A stretch of DNA of 64,000 bases from Phalacrocorax aristotelis (GCF_949628215.1 NC_134283.1:22980975-23044974); one strand, 5' to 3'; shown: positions 22,801-37,800, numbered from the stretch's first letter. Notes: a model not told the origin generated them from the sequence alone. Numbers and translations are program-made.

Positions 22801-25800
22801 AGAGCCAGAGGGGGCCAGAGGGGTTGATCCTGGGCACGTCTCTGGAGCCATGGGGCTGGGGAGAGATAAGCATTGGGAAAAGTAAGCTCTAGGCTGCCGA
22901 GGGACTATAGATAATTTTTTCCCCTCTGCCCACCCTGAAGGGTTGTATCCAGATCCCAGACACCCCTCCCAAGATGATGCTGTCCTGGCAAGGGCAGCTA
23001 TTCCCAGTGTGGGACCCTATGGGTGCTGCCCCATTGCCTCCCCGCTACAAGGCAGGCCCCACAGCCCCTCCCCAGGCTCATGGGATCGGGGTGCTGGCTG
23101 TATTCTGCACTCCATAGCAGCATCCCAGCCCTCTCCCACCAGTCTTGCCCTTGGCGATGCCCTGGGTGCAAAAGCTGGGTGCCTGACGTCAGAAGGGATG
23201 TTTTCCCCAGCATCCCTCTGGCACTGGGACCAGCAGAGTTTGCAGGGTAGGTGAAATCCTGGGGCTGCTGGGTGGGTGCAGGGGACCCTGGGCACCCCTC
23301 TGGCCTTACGGCAGCTCCTCTGGGATGAGCCTTTTGGCAAAGAAGTCCTCCAAGCCCTCATCCACACGGGTGATGCTCCTGTCTTCACTGTTCTCACAGG
23401 CCACGGGCTGCACCTGCAAGCAAGTGTGGCTGTCAGCCTGGTGTGGGGCAAAGATACCCGCCACACAAACACTTACCACCTGTGCTTGTGCACCTAACAA
23501 TGGGTGCTTGTGTGGGACGGGTGCTGGCACACTCTGTCTCACATCCAACACAAAAGCCAGACCATGGTGTTATCAGCTGCATCCCAGCTCTCATCCTGCT
23601 GCATCCCTGGGGCACTGGGAGCTCCAGTCCACTCTGGGCTCCTGCCATCTCCTTGCCCTGCCTGTGCAGGCAGGGCAGCTTGGTTGCCAGCCCCCTGCAC
23701 CCCACTGGGTGCCACAGCTGGGGTACTGGTGGCTCCCAAGCACAGTTGCTGGGGTATGTAATCTGTACATGCTCAGGTACGTGTTCTTTACCCACAGGTA
23801 AGGTGCCTCTGACCCTCCTTGGTGACACACAGTGACAAAACCTGCTAAAGACCTCCTAGAGCTGGGCCAGGTCTCTGACCCTGCTGTCCTGTGGGAGAAG
23901 CCTTTGGCAGGGCTGCTTCCTTCATTTGAGCTCCAAGGAAGGGACACCCATGCTGCTGGTGGGTTATGGAGTGGGTGACCTGCATGGACCCAGATCTGCA
24001 TTCTTCAGGCTGGTGCTCATCCTCAAGTCCAACCTTGGAATGCCACCACAGTCTGCATGAAGGCCACCCACTTCATCCCCATGGCAAAGCAGTCCATGCC
24101 ACGGCCAAGCCTTCCTCCACAGCATCTTCCTTGCCCTGGCACATGGCACTGCATCAGTGACTTCCTATCAATGAGAGGGAGGTGCTTCTCCATCGATGGC
24201 ATTTCAATCCACAAAAACTTTTCATTACAGCTGGATTGATGCCGCTCAGGAGCCTTTCTAGCCATCCAAGATCTGCTCTCCCTGCCACATCACATCCATC
24301 AAAGCCTGTCCTCACTCAAGGCTTGGCCAACCCTGGGTGATGAGCATGCCCATATTGCTGCAGAGAGATGTGCCAAGGTGAGGGCACCAGGCTCTCCCTG
24401 ACCCCTGCCAGCCTCCAGCATCTGCCCTGCCTGCAGGAAACACCTCCTGTGTCTCCTCCAGCCCCACGGCAGTGCTGGTTCCACCACAGTCTAAGGGCAA
24501 GCATCACCGTGGCTGTGCAAGCCAGGGCTTTCCGGCAGGTGGAAGGATCCAGCTGCATCACGGTGGTGTGGGGACAAAGTGATGCCAGCAGGAATGGCAA
24601 CAGAGACGGACTCTGCCAACTGCACCCAAAAGTTACTTTTCCTTTGGGTAGGGGGGCTGCAAAGGCAGGACCACGGGGCTCTCACCCTTTCGGTGGGGGG
24701 GAGGTGAAACCCACCCTGCACAGCTGGCAGAGCCCCACCAGTATCACCGGGAGCTGCAGCGGCTGCTGGAACTTCGGGGCCAATAGATTTTGGAGGGGGG
24801 GGAGAGCAAACAGGGCACAGGAGGAGAGAGGCAGCCGGAGCCATTGCCAAGCACACCATCCCTCTGCACCCAAACTCTGCAGATTTTTTCATTCCTTGCT
24901 GCCTCTCTGCTGGCTCCCACTGCTCAGCATCTCCCAGCAGGCAGCAGGAAAAGGGATGGATTATTTCCCAACCCCCCCCGCCCCAGCCCCTCTGCCCATC
25001 CTTTCGGGCTGCCCCCCTCCTCTGAGGGGGCTCTGGCAGCGGCTGAAATGTGGGATAATAAACCAGCCGCGGCTCCACGCATCTCATTATGCTGCCTTGC
25101 AACAAATACTGACTACAATAATTCACCCAATTGAGAAAAAAACAGAAAAAAAAACCCCAGATACATCCCCCTTCCCCTGCCAACCACCCCTGCTTACATT
25201 TGGTTTGCTGGGCGGTTGCTTGTGCCGGCGGTTGGGCCGGGGCCTGGCTTTGGTGCAATGCTCCAGCTTCTCGCCGGCGGTCGGCAGGTCCATAAGGGAT
25301 CCGGTGGTGGCGGCGGTGGCAGGCTGCATGGAGGGGAGCAAGCCACTCGCAGGCTCAGCATCCTTTGTGGAGGCAGGGCGTGCCGGCGGCGCGGCGGGGC
25401 TGAGTGACGGCGGCGCCCGGTGAGCTCGGAGCCCGCTGGCGTCCCTACCCGCTGCCAGCTCCAGCTCCGAGACACCTACGAGGGGCGAGAGGGCCCTGGT
25501 TGGCACACAGCTTCACCAGGCCTCCCCATCATCATTGCCGTCACCTTTGCCCACGCACAAAGGGTTGGTGCGGCGCTGGCTGCGCCGTGCCATGCCACAG
25601 CTGCGGGGAGGAGAGTGCAGCTGTGCCCACCAAGAGCTTGGATGGCAACTCCTGGGGCAGTGGCTTTGTGGCATAGCCAGAGCTTGCGACGGTCCCCAGA
25701 GGTTTGCATGCATGGGGAGGTGTGGGGGGGATGCTCTGGCAGGGACTGAGCTGACCCCCACAGCCAGCAGGAGGTGTACGGCACAAGGTCTGCCAGCATC

Positions 25801-28800
25801 AGCCCAGCAAGCAGCACCCACAAACACACCCTGTTTTGCTCGGCAGGCAGTTCCTCAGCCCCACTCATTACCCACTGGATGGGAGTCAGGATACTGCTAG
25901 GATCGGGGACATCAGAGGTTGGAATGCTGCTGGGCTCGGGGATATCAGGGGTCCCCTGGGGACACCTGGGTGCCAGGCTCTGGGGCCCAGCATGAGCTCT
26001 GATTCAGCCAAAGCCAAATATGCATCACAGCCAAAACCCTGAAAAGCAGAAGTCACCCATCAGCTGCTCATTTCCCCAGGCCCCACCGGATCCTGCCCCC
26101 CCACAGGCATGCAGGGCTCCGTGGGGCAACACCAGTAGTGGATAAGCCTGGGGTAGTTCAGCACCAGGAGCACCCATGGGCAACATCCCCTCCCCTGTGC
26201 CAGGTCCCTGGGATGCTGGTTGGGTTGGTGATGTCCGTCCATGCCTGGGGTGGTCCCTGAGATAGTGGAGGAGATGCCATGGCACAAGAGCAGCTCTTTT
26301 GCTGCCTGACTGCATGGGAAGGGAGCTCAGGGCTTTTACTCTGCTACCTGTGGGTTCTGAGCTAGCCAGCCCTGCAAAAGCAGCACAAGAGCAAGCTCAA
26401 GGTGAGCTTTGCAATCAGATCCATGCCATGGCACCGGAGGGGCTGGATCCCTGCCAGCCTCTGCCCACAGCCTGCAGCATCATCATGGATGGCTCTGCCT
26501 CCCAAAGATTGCTACTGTGAGCCCCCTGCCCCGCCATGCCCCAGCAAAAGCGGCACAGCACACACCGAGCCATAGCAAAGGGAAAGCTGTGTGGTAGCCT
26601 TACTTCTCACGGTTGGCGTGGGCCGAATACTCCTGAAATGCTTGTTTTTCCTCCGCAGGGCCATCTTGTACTGCAGGGAGAGCAGGATGGTGGTGGCTTT
26701 GGCGTTGGCAAACTGGCTGTGGTGAGCAGCATCCTGCAGCAGCCAGAGCCAGGCAGGCTTCGCCCAGTGATGGGTGCAATCCCTCCATAATCCCCAGATC
26801 CCCAGTGCTGCACCCCCACATCTTGGTTCAGCACTGAAACCACCCATGATGCTGGATCAGATGCTTTGCCAGCTGGGATCCTGTGCTGTGCTGGACCCCA
26901 GGTCCCAGAGCAAAGGCCAGCTGGAAGGGCTGTATTTGGCCAGGACCAGCCCAGGTCACCGCAAGGACACACTCCCAGTGCGGGCAGGGCAGGCAGCACG
27001 GCCAGCCGGGCTAACGGTCCCATTTCCCAGTACTAATTGCCTTAGCAATGCCCTGGGGGGGTGCCGGGGGTGCGCATACCCAGAGAGGCTGCAGTGTTAA
27101 GCCCAGCATCATCCGGTAAGGCGGATAAAAGATGGTTATAGCGCGGGTATCATGCAGCAGCAGCAGGGTCGGACCCTACCTCCTCTGCAACAAGGTCTGG
27201 AGGATTCCTGCCCCTCACTGGTGTGGCGGCATCATCCTCAGCCAGCTCTGGCAGCAGCACCGAGAGGTCGAGCCCCTGCCTGGGGAGGCTTTCTGCCTAA
27301 AACCATTAGGAAGTGCTTAAAGTATCCCAGGGGCTGAAGCGCACCCAGCCACCCTGCATGCTCCGTGCTGCTCCACTCCCTACCCGGGATTTGCAAGCGG
27401 ATTTAGGCCTGATTAGCTGGCTGCTGGCCCCAGCGCAGCTGCCCCGTGCCTGCCCCGGTGTATGAGCAGCTGGTGCCTGGCTTCGCCCCAGCACCCCGAC
27501 CCTGCAGCAGCTCCTGGAATTTGCTCAGGACGTTAATGCTGCTGTGACCACACTGGGAGAGGATTCCCTGGGAGGAAAACCAGGATGGGTTGGAATTGTC
27601 CTGCTTCCCAGACAGCAAATCCATGGTCATAGCATTGGCTGGTGCCTGGGCAATGCCAGGGTAGCGAGACTCCCATCCTGCATCCCAGCCCCAATTCCCC
27701 ATTCTGCAGGGGCTGGCATCCCCTGGTACTCACCAGCTTGCACTGGGCAATGGTCAGCTCTCCCAGCACAGCATCCACAATGCAGTCGGCCATGGCGGCT
27801 GTGACTGACAGCTTGATTTCACTGGGAGCAGAGAGGGGTGTCAGGGCCAGCATCCACAGCCCCTGCAAGCTATGGGCCCAGCCCCTGCAGGGAGAACCGT
27901 GCTGGGGATATGGGTGCTCGGCTGTGACACCCAGAGGGGCACCCAGGGCATGCTCTGGGCTCTGGCTCGCTGGGTGAATGCTGCTGGGGCAGGAACGGGA
28001 ACAAGCACTGGCTGGGATGGAGGATGCCAAGCATATTCCCCCCATCGATGTTCAGGTCTCCCCTCTGCCAACCACAGGGATGTGACTGCAGGAACATCAC
28101 CCCATGGGGCTTCTCAGTTCCCTAGGGGTACGTCTGAACTGGATCTGAGCGGGAAGCAAAGCCACAGCTGGGAAAACACAGCAGCATGACCCAGCACACC
28201 CCCACCACGTGGGGAGTGCAGCAGTTAGTAAGGAACCCCCAAAATCCTCATCTGGCCCCATGGGTGAGAGCCAGCTACCAAATGAGAAGGATGGCATGTC
28301 ACCCACTTCAGCTTGCTGAAGATGTCAGTGATCATCTGGTCCAGGACAGCGCTGAGGTTGAGGTGGTCCTGGAGGTAGATTCGTTCTGACATGGCATTGA
28401 CCAGCTGGTCCCTGACCCCGCTCTTCTGCACCACGGCCGGGCAGAGGTTGTGTGCTGTGTCCAGCACTGCCTGCATGATTGCCTGAGGTTTGGGGAGGAA
28501 AGGGAAGTTTTTGGTGTCTTTTCTATCAGGATTCATGTGGTTTCCAGGAGATGTCATGTCCCTCATCCTTGGGCCGAGGCTGATGAGCACCCTGAGCTGC
28601 TGGCAGCTCCCCACAGATGCCCACCTGGATCTCCCGGCCACAGGTCTGCGCTGCTTCCTCCGTGAGACACTCCAGCTTGTGCTGCAGCTTGCAGTTCTGG
28701 TATGGGGTGTTTCCCGCTTCATACAATAGGGGCAGGATCTGCCAAGGGAAGAGAGATGGCATGGATCCTTGCTTTCCATCCTTCCATGCACAGCCTGCAT

Positions 28801-31800
28801 CTGTGGCTGCCCCATGGAAAAGCATTGCCTGCATCAGCTGGGGAGACCCAGTGACCTTCTGGCTTTACTGGGCCAGGGTTGGGCATCCTGATCCCTTGTG
28901 GCCCCTGTGTCCCACCAGCCAGAACTGTGACTGCTCCCCACCACGCACTGACCCTCCTTCCCACCCTGTACCCAGCCATGCTGCTGTCCACATCAGGGGA
29001 GATCCTTTCCCATCCATTCCACCTCCTTTCCACCATCAGCACTGTCCTCTTAAATCCTATCTCTGCCAGATTAAGTACCCAGGGGGGTGTGCCAGGAGAG
29101 TTGAGAAAAAGGGAAAGGAGGTGCTTTGAAGAGATGTGGAGGAAAAGGAAGAAAAGGTGTGATGGGGAGAGAGAAGTGGGACCAGGAAGATCAAACCAGG
29201 GCTGACAATGCCAGGAGCTGCCCAGCCAACATGGTAGCCTTCATCATGGGCTGATGAAGTATCCTCATCACTGGCCTGCATCCAGACAGGGTGCGATGAG
29301 GGTGCCCCAAGGAAAGACACCCTGAGGATGCAGGGAGTGTTTCTCACATGTGTGGGCATTCATGGATTGCCCAAAGCTGAAGCACCCACCTCCCCCATGG
29401 AGGGGAGCATGAGCAGGGGGTGCCCTTGCTGAAGAGGGGGTGCACTTGTAACCCCCAGTTCCTGGGGGGTGTGCAGACACCTGTATGCATGTGTGGGGGA
29501 GATTAAGAACATTTTGGGACTTGTTCTAGAAGGGTTCAGAAATTCACAGCTGTTCTTTAACACTTTGCAACGTATGCATCTGTTGCATTGATGATTCTGG
29601 TGTTCCCCAACTGCCAGTTAATTATGTCATTAACTAATCAATAACCTGCTTCGATCCTGAATTGAAGCTGGGTGAGTTGAGGGGTTTCCCCACGTGATAG
29701 ACTCACGCTGACGGAGAGGTTGGCATTCCTGATGGCCTCCTCTGCGCAGAGGATGTCTGCCTCCGCCTCCCTGCCTGGGCAGGCGCTGAGGATGTCAACA
29801 TGCTTCTGCACACTCAGGCAGATCTCGTTCACCATCTGGAGCGCAGAGAGGCTGCATCACGCACTGATGCTGGAGCAGCACTGCCAGTTCCCCTCCTTGC
29901 CGTGGCTTTCCCAGAGAAGGATGTGCTGGCACTGCCCGATGGGGCAAGCAGGGGCACAGGCAGGTTACAGCCCCCAGAGCATCCCTGACATTAGGGGATG
30001 CCACATGGTGGGGATTTGCTTGCAAGCGCGTGCAGGGAGCTGGGAACATGCTGCATGGGGTAGCATAGCAGTGAGATATCCCAACATTGCATATGCATGA
30101 AACCCATGGATGCAACCAGGAGGGTTCACTGAAGATAATGTTTCTGCCTGGCCCCACTCTCATCCCTCTGGACTGCTCTGCCCTCCACTCAGAAAAGGTG
30201 AAAAGGGGTTGGTGCTGCTTGCAATAGCTCACATGAGCTAGCCAGGGTTGTTCAGGGCAAGGGAGGGCAGCCCCATGCAGCAATTTGGCCAGCAAACCTG
30301 TTCGGAAGAGGTGGTGAGGATGCCCTGCTGCAGCCGGAAGGTCTGTGTGGGCAGTGTGCGCCGCAGCTGGTTCCTTGTCAGGCAGGACTGGAGCTGCAGA
30401 AGGCAAGAGGCCATGAGCAGCCAGCATTGGTGGCAACCAGCCCCGTAACCCCCTGGCCTACATCATTCTACCTTGTGCACCGCCTCCTCCGTTCTCTCGG
30501 GGTTGCTGCGGTACGCCTGCGCCACGTCGCACATCGGCAAGGGCATCGACTTGAGTGTGTAATTCCTGTGAGGCAGTGCAGGGATGAGTGGATGCTGCTG
30601 GACCCCCTCATCAGCCTCGTGGGGCTCATCCCCGTTGTGCGTTTCCCCACAGACATAACATCAGTCCAGAGCCCACCCAACAGCAGCCCAGACATTGCCC
30701 CAAGGTCCATCCCTGGAGATGGGGACGGCCAGACTCTGGCCTTAAGCAAACCCCGATGGGGTGGCAGCAACCACCCACTCAGGGCCTGCATTCACCCCTC
30801 TCTCTTCAGACCTCCAGAAAACCTGCATGGCCAAACACCAAACCTGATGGTGTGCCCAGCAGGTGGACAACTTCTACCCGTCTTTTGTGGGCAGGGAGAA
30901 GAGGAGCATCATGTCTCCACCCACAGCAGATCCCCCTGTGCTCACTGGGGGCTGCCTTGGTGACACAGAGCTCTGCTGCGTTGGGATGCAGAGCCCAGGC
31001 AGACCCTGAGGTTGGTAACAAAGGTACCATCACCAAATGGGTGGCAGGTTGCTTTGCTAGCTGCAAGGCCCAAGCTGTGGACCCACTCCCTAGGGATCTG
31101 TATGCAACTGTGTGATGCAGCTGCTCCTTCAAGGGGACAAGAGGCCCTGGTGATAGTGACATCCTGGCACCAGAGTCTCTTTTGCATGGCAGTAGGAAGC
31201 CAGGAGGACCAAGCAGCTCCTTCCTTACCTCTCCAAAGCTTGAGCCACCTCCAGGAGCCCTTGGGCAGTTGTGTTGTTCCTGTCCCAAACCACGGTCCTG
31301 CAAAGAGAAGGACACACGTGAGCACTGCCCGCACCTGTGCAGCCTCAGTGCCCACCCACTGGGTGCCAGGAAGAGTGAGCCCTAGGCTGATGGCAGGCAC
31401 CAGAAAGCCTAGAAATGGGGTTAAAAATCTGAATCTAAATGTTCAAAACCTAAACTTGGACTTGGCAAGGAGCCATAAAGTATGTGGGTGCCTGGAGGGA
31501 GTGAAGGGCAGGAAGGACACAGTCAGGCACCATCCTGCTGGCAGTGGCAGACATCCCTCAGAGGAAAAGCCCTGGCTGGAATATTCTTCCCCATCCCCTG
31601 CAGACACCCCTGCCTTGCCTTTTCAGGCACAATGTGGTCAAAAAATGGCGTTTTAGGAACTGATGTCAGAATGTGGGGTGAGGGCAGCGACTTCAAAGGT
31701 CCAGCTGCAGCACCCCGGGCTGTGCAGGAGCCTGGCAAAGATCTGGCAAGTGCTGGGGTAGGGATTGAGCGGCTTTCTTGCCATTCACATTTCCTGTCAC

Positions 31801-34800
31801 AGCATCCAACCGTGTGCCAAAAGTTGTCCAGGGCCACATCCATGGTCACCAGGAGCCACAATAAGGCTCCTCCGATGGCATCAACATCACAGCCAGGACC
31901 ACTGTAACAGGGCCACCCAGCACAAGGTGGGAAGGGCACCCACAAGGCAACATGAACCTGCTGCTACCTGAGTTTTGTGTTGATCTGCAGGGCCTTCGCT
32001 AGCATCTTGGCTCCCGTGTCCCCCATGGCATTGCCACTGATGTCCAGAGAGATGAGGCTGGTGTTACTACCCAGGGCACTCAGCAGAACGTTGGTTCCCA
32101 GTTTGAGGCGTGAGTCAGCCACAGATAAGGACTGTAGAGGCTAGAAAGGGGACAAGGAGGGGGAGAGGTGGCTGGGACACATGAGGATGTATGTCACTTC
32201 TGCAGTCACAGCCTCCATCCCTGTCAAGCTGGCAGCTGCTGTGGGTACCTGGTGCTGGTTTTCGAGAGCGTAAGTCCTGCTGAACCCCAAGAAACAGGAG
32301 GTCAATGGGTGCTTAGGCAACACCCTGGATTTAGCTCAGATGCCTGGCAGGCAGTGAGGGGGAAAGAGGTTAGAGGGTTTTGGTGTTTGTTTGGGTTTTT
32401 TTAAAGCTGGGCTGCAGCCAGGTTACACCAAGTATCTCCTTCATGCCTTTAGCCAGACACAGGCTCCCGCTTTCACAGATGAACAGGAACAGTTCTCACT
32501 TCTCTGTCTGAGCATCTGCTTCAGACGGAGGAAAATAAGAGTGGAAGGATTTGAATGGCAGTGGGAGAGAGGGAGGTTTGCTCCCAGCCTGTGCTGGGAG
32601 GGATTTGGATGACACCCCAGCACAGAAGCTGCTCAGTTGTAGCAGTGGGTGACTGAAAGCATGGGTGGGATGGTTGTGGTGGTTGAGGGCAAGCCAGACT
32701 TACACAGTCATCCTCCTGAGTGAGCTGGACAATGCGGTGCAGGACGTCCAACAGCCCCTCCCTGCGGGAGAGGTAGCAGTGGTTACACATGCATCCCCAG
32801 TGCATCCCCTGGGACCAAAGGGGCAGCTGGCCAAGCTCTGTCCTCTCTCCCAGTCTTGCCTGAGGCTGTGGCCGGTCCCTGCAGCACCTGTGGTCCCATA
32901 GGGACTGCGCCAGGAGCAGGTGATGGTCCCCCCCATTGCCCCAGGCTCCCCATTGGGTTGAAGCAGGCAGGATCAGCAGAAGATCCCTGACATTCCCAAC
33001 CAGCCCATAGGCTTTAGATGGGGAGGGAGAGTCAAGGTGGGTGCATGGTGGCAGGATGGCTCCTGGCCTGGGTGCTGTGGCTTTGCACTTACTTGGATTT
33101 GATGTTGAAGTTTTTCCCCAGCGAGACATGCCTAATGGACTTGCTTCTGCCGATGGAAAGCACCAGCGTCACCATGTCGGGGTCAAAGCCTGCGAGAGAT
33201 GGGAGACACCCACTGGCATGCTCCAAGAGTCCATAGAGGTGACACCAAGGTGGTCCCTCACAGGAGATCTACAGAGCCACCAAGCTGCTACTCTGGGATG
33301 GTGGAGAAATGCCCAGGGCAACTCCTGTGCATCTTTCTCCTCTTCATGGCTCCCCCAAGGAGACCAAAGACCTGTGCAGAGCCAGGGCCCCTGAGGAATT
33401 ACCCCAGAGAAGGAGCACCCTCTCTGGGGACTCCTGCTATTGGGGGTGCCAGGGCTGTGCTGAGCCATGAGAAGCACTTATGGAACTAGAGACGGTGCTT
33501 GCTTTCTGCCACCACCCACCACCCTGGACAACATGGGAGGAGTTCTCACAGCTTGCAGGCAGCTGCTTGCACTCCCATCCTTGCAGCTACAGCATCCCCA
33601 GGGAAATTTGGCAAGCAAAGGTGACATCCTTCCCACAAGGAAGGGTTGGGGCAGGGATCTGCTTGCCCAGCTGCTCTGCCAGCCAAGGGCAAGAGGCACC
33701 AAGACCCACCTACAGGACTGTCCCTCCTGCACAGAGATGCTCTACTGGGAAAACCAAATACAGAAGCATATTTTGGCAAAGGTTGACTAGAGATTTTGTG
33801 TAAGAGAACAAGATTTTGGAGCACTGGTGGCCTGAACAGTTTTTTGAAGGGCTCCAAATCGTGTCAGCATTCCCAGAGCCTTCTGGCTGTTGAGGAGCTG
33901 TATGGTCTACTACAAGATCTTAGCAAGGTTGCTTTAAGGTTTGGGGCCTTTTAGGTGAAACTGAGCTGGCAGAGGTGATGTTCATGATAATTAGTATTGC
34001 TTGCCCATGGCTTTGGAGGCCATGGCAGGACAAGGTTAGCAGCAGAGGTTGCGAACTCCTGCAGGGATGTGGGAGGAGTTTCAGCCCAAGGAGACAATTT
34101 CAATGCTTCAAACCCTGAGCTAGCAATGTGAGACTAGCTCAGATTCAGTGAGCTGAAGACACTTGTACAAAGAAAGATGTGAAATGGGAATTTTTGTCAA
34201 GCCCTGAGGCAAGAGGGGATGAAGAAGTCACCCCACACCCTGTGCTGGAGATGCTGTCTCTCAATGAGGAAAGAGGCAATGGTCGCCACCGCTGTCCACC
34301 ATAGGATGCAATGCTGGAAGGTGATGGAAGAGGCCTGGCACACTGAAAGGACATCAGCAGAGGGAGAAAAGCACATGTAAGGACTGCCTGCCTTGGGAAA
34401 GGTGGAGGGGTGGTTTGGTTTAGGCATAAAAAGCCGTAAAATCGTGATGAGGTAGTAGTTTCTCAGGCAGGAATCCACTGCTGGCCGTTGGGTGCTTTCA
34501 TCCCCATGGGACACAGCTGGTAGTGATGAAGTTTCTGCTGCTGATGGACTTTTACAGGTGACAAGTGCAGTTTAATGTTGCATTAGCAAGCACAGACAAG
34601 AGGCAGGCAAGCACAGCAGACCCTACCCATCTCCCTGGGAACTCCTCTACAAGCTCACGAGGTGTTGGGGCTGAGCTGGCCTCTGCCAAACAGCCCGTGG
34701 TGGCTGCTGGATCTGCAAATGGAGAAGATCATCTCCCACAAGGGGAAAAAGCAACCTACCATTGTCAGACAAGTCCAGGTCACTGATGGAGCTGGCGACA

Positions 34801-37800
34801 GGGATGAGATCCTGGATGACTTGGGCCCCCGCTGATCTCAGCTTGGAAGAAACAGCAAGACATCAGTACAAGGGGAGGCGCCAAGCCCTACAAATGAGAT
34901 CCTGCTGTCGGGAAGGTCACCCCAGCCCCACGGTGGACAGGGCACGGGCCTTCCCGCACAGGGAGTGAGCCCTCTTGACCATCGCAATGGGACCCCCCTG
35001 GCTGGACTGACAGCACCCCATAGGTGCTGGCCTCTCACCTCACAGTTGCTAAGATCCAGGTGCAGGTCACTGATGTGACTGTTGTCTGCCAGCCCTTGCA
35101 GCAATGCTCTGGAAAAGTCACCAAAGCCACCCATCGGTGCAAGCAACAGAGGCACCAGCACCTGCCGTGGAGCACCCCCTCAACAGTCCAGGCAGTGGGA
35201 GTGGGGTGCTGGAGAAGACAACCTTTTCCCAGAGCTCTGCCCCATCCATCCTCCCCATCAGCCCTCTCAACATGCAAATCCCTGAGCAAGGTTCACCCTG
35301 GGCCATGCTCACCTCAAATCCATTCCCTTGGTGTACTCACAGCCCCACCTCACCTTACAGTATCTGCTGGTAGCTTGGTACCCGCCAGGGAGACGTGCCT
35401 GAGAGCACAGGCCTGGCTGAAAAACTCCTTGATGTCAGGGGAGGTGGTTTTCACCCTCCTGAAAAGGACAGACACAACATGGCATCATGGCTACCCAGCA
35501 CCAGCCACTTGCCTGGGTACCACACTTCTTTCGCTGCCATCCTGGGGGCTTACTTGTGGGAGTACACGTTTTTGGAGAGATCCAGATGGATGAGGCTGGT
35601 GTGGCATCCATGGACCAGGGCTCCAAAAAGCTGTTAGTGTGGGATTGTGAGCTGTGTCAAGGACCACCCAGCCGGTGCTGCAGCCCCTCACACAGCTCAG
35701 GGTTGGGTGGGTGGTGGTATAGGATGAGCTGTGTGAGGTGCTAAGGGTGTCTGCCCCATGCTGGGGGTCCCTTATTCCTCTTGCTGAACCCCAAGTCCCC
35801 CAACCCGCCTGGGCAGCGGGCACAGAGCAGGGCATCACTGGGCTGGCTGCCCACTGACCCACACATGCCTGCAGCCCTGGGCCAGCCAGGGTAGTATGGC
35901 AGCTCTCCACAGCAGCACAGGACACTTTTGGGAGGGGGGATGAGGGCAGGGGCTTGTTGCTGGGACCCCCTGTGCAGGTACTCACAGCATCCAAAGGGCA
36001 GTCCGTGCCAGCCAGGCTGAGGTGGGAGAGTGATTGGCACTGGCGGAGGAGGCTCTGCAGGTTCTGTGGGCAGAGGGGTCAGAGGCTTTGCCCAGGACCC
36101 TGACACCCCTCCACCCAGCACCCTGCAGTCCAGAAATCCCAGCTTCAGCCTGCCTCCTCCCTCCTGCTGAGCACAGGGAGGAATCCTGTACAGAGGGACC
36201 CAGGCCCGTGCTGCTCACTCCTTGGATGCCTCCTTGCTCCAGGTGGCATCTCCCACCCTCCCACAAGGACATACATGGGAATGTCTCCAGTGCATCCCCC
36301 AACTGTCCCTGGGTAGGACAGAGGTGTCACAGCAGTGGCTTCCCTGTCCCTGGGGTGCTGCAAGGCAGGGCACACACCCCAGGAGACCAAAGCCATCCAA
36401 ACAATGCTTGGGACAGAGCCCAGGTGGTGTCACCCCATTGCAGCCTGGGCACTCACGCTGATGTCATCCCCAACCAGGGTACCAGGGTTTCCGGAGAGGT
36501 CCAAATGCCGGAGGGAGGATCCGCTGGCTTTGTTATCTGCGAGGGCCTTGCATAATGTGCTCATCCCTACTCAAGGAGAGGGGGAGAGAGGGATGCCCGT
36601 GGGCCCCCTGCACCAGGAAGGACCATGGTGCAGAGGAAGGGGCACTTTCCTACAGCTGGGGCAGCAGGACATTGCATCCTTGAAGATGCCCTTTCCAGGA
36701 CGTCCCTGGAGACCCTCCAGCCACCTACTTGGTCCCAGCTTGTCCCCAGGCACCACCATGCCCAGCCTCCCAATGGCAGCCGGGCAGGGAGTGGGATGCC
36801 GGGCTGTACCTTTGGCAGTGAGCATGGTCCTGGCCAAGCTGAGGCTCTGCAGACCCTTGGGACTCTTCTCCACATGCCGGCTGAAGGCAATGATCCCTGA
36901 CGAAAGAGCAGAGAGCCCTGAGCGGCTGTGCCAGTGTAGGCAGGTGTCCATCCCACTTTGAGCTACAGCCCCCCGGGCAGGGAGCAGCTGCCAGAGGGAT
37001 CCAGAGTTGAACATCAGTTTTCATAGGTGGAAATTCACACTAGCCCAGGAGTTGGGTACCTCTGTCCTCCAGCTGGTTGCCAGCAAGGTTGATGGTGTGC
37101 AGGACAGAGTCAGGATGGTTGCTGAGCGCCTGGGCCATCCTCTGCGCAAAGTCACTGCAGGGAGAAGGGCCACCTGTCTGAGCAAGTTACGGCCACCTCC
37201 AGGAGGCATGGCTGCCAACCCTGTAGCCTTACAGGGATGTGCCACCAGCACCTGACCACATGGCACAGCCAGCTCCAGCTGAAAGCAGAGCCTCTGCAAG
37301 GGTGTGTGATACTGGCCTCCAGGCTACTAACAGTGAACTTCATGTTGTGGAAGGGATGGGACATCAACACCCCTGTTGGCACATGGGGCCATGGAACCCC
37401 CACTCCATGCACGTGAAGGGAGCACCACCAGGCTGCCAAGACCCTACTCATCACCCCTGCAATGCCTTTGCTTACGCTTTCAAGCCGCTGTTTTCCAGCA
37501 CCAGCTCCTCCAGTGTCACTGACTTGCTGAGCATGTAGAGCAGCTGCTCTGAAATTTCCTGGTTCTGGTAGGGGAGAAGAAAGCCTTTCTGGATACCCAG
37601 CCATCTCTGGTGCACCCGGCACCACAGCGCCGGCACTCACCAGCCTGAAGTCCTTGCAGGAGAGCTTGGTGAACCACAGGTTGAAGGACAAGGCGGCAAC
37701 GCTCAGTGCCACATCTCTGCAGAGTAACAAGGACGAAGGAGTTGGGGGCCAGACTGAGCCAAGCCTAGCCCTAAATGGGTGCCCCAAGACACCCAACCCT

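Noticed and set aside
24368-25423. A 351-codon + strand open frame
   Set aside because: It is antisense to the CARMIL2 CPI exon and intron. Its length follows from the GC-rich, stop-poor composition. No homology recognised.
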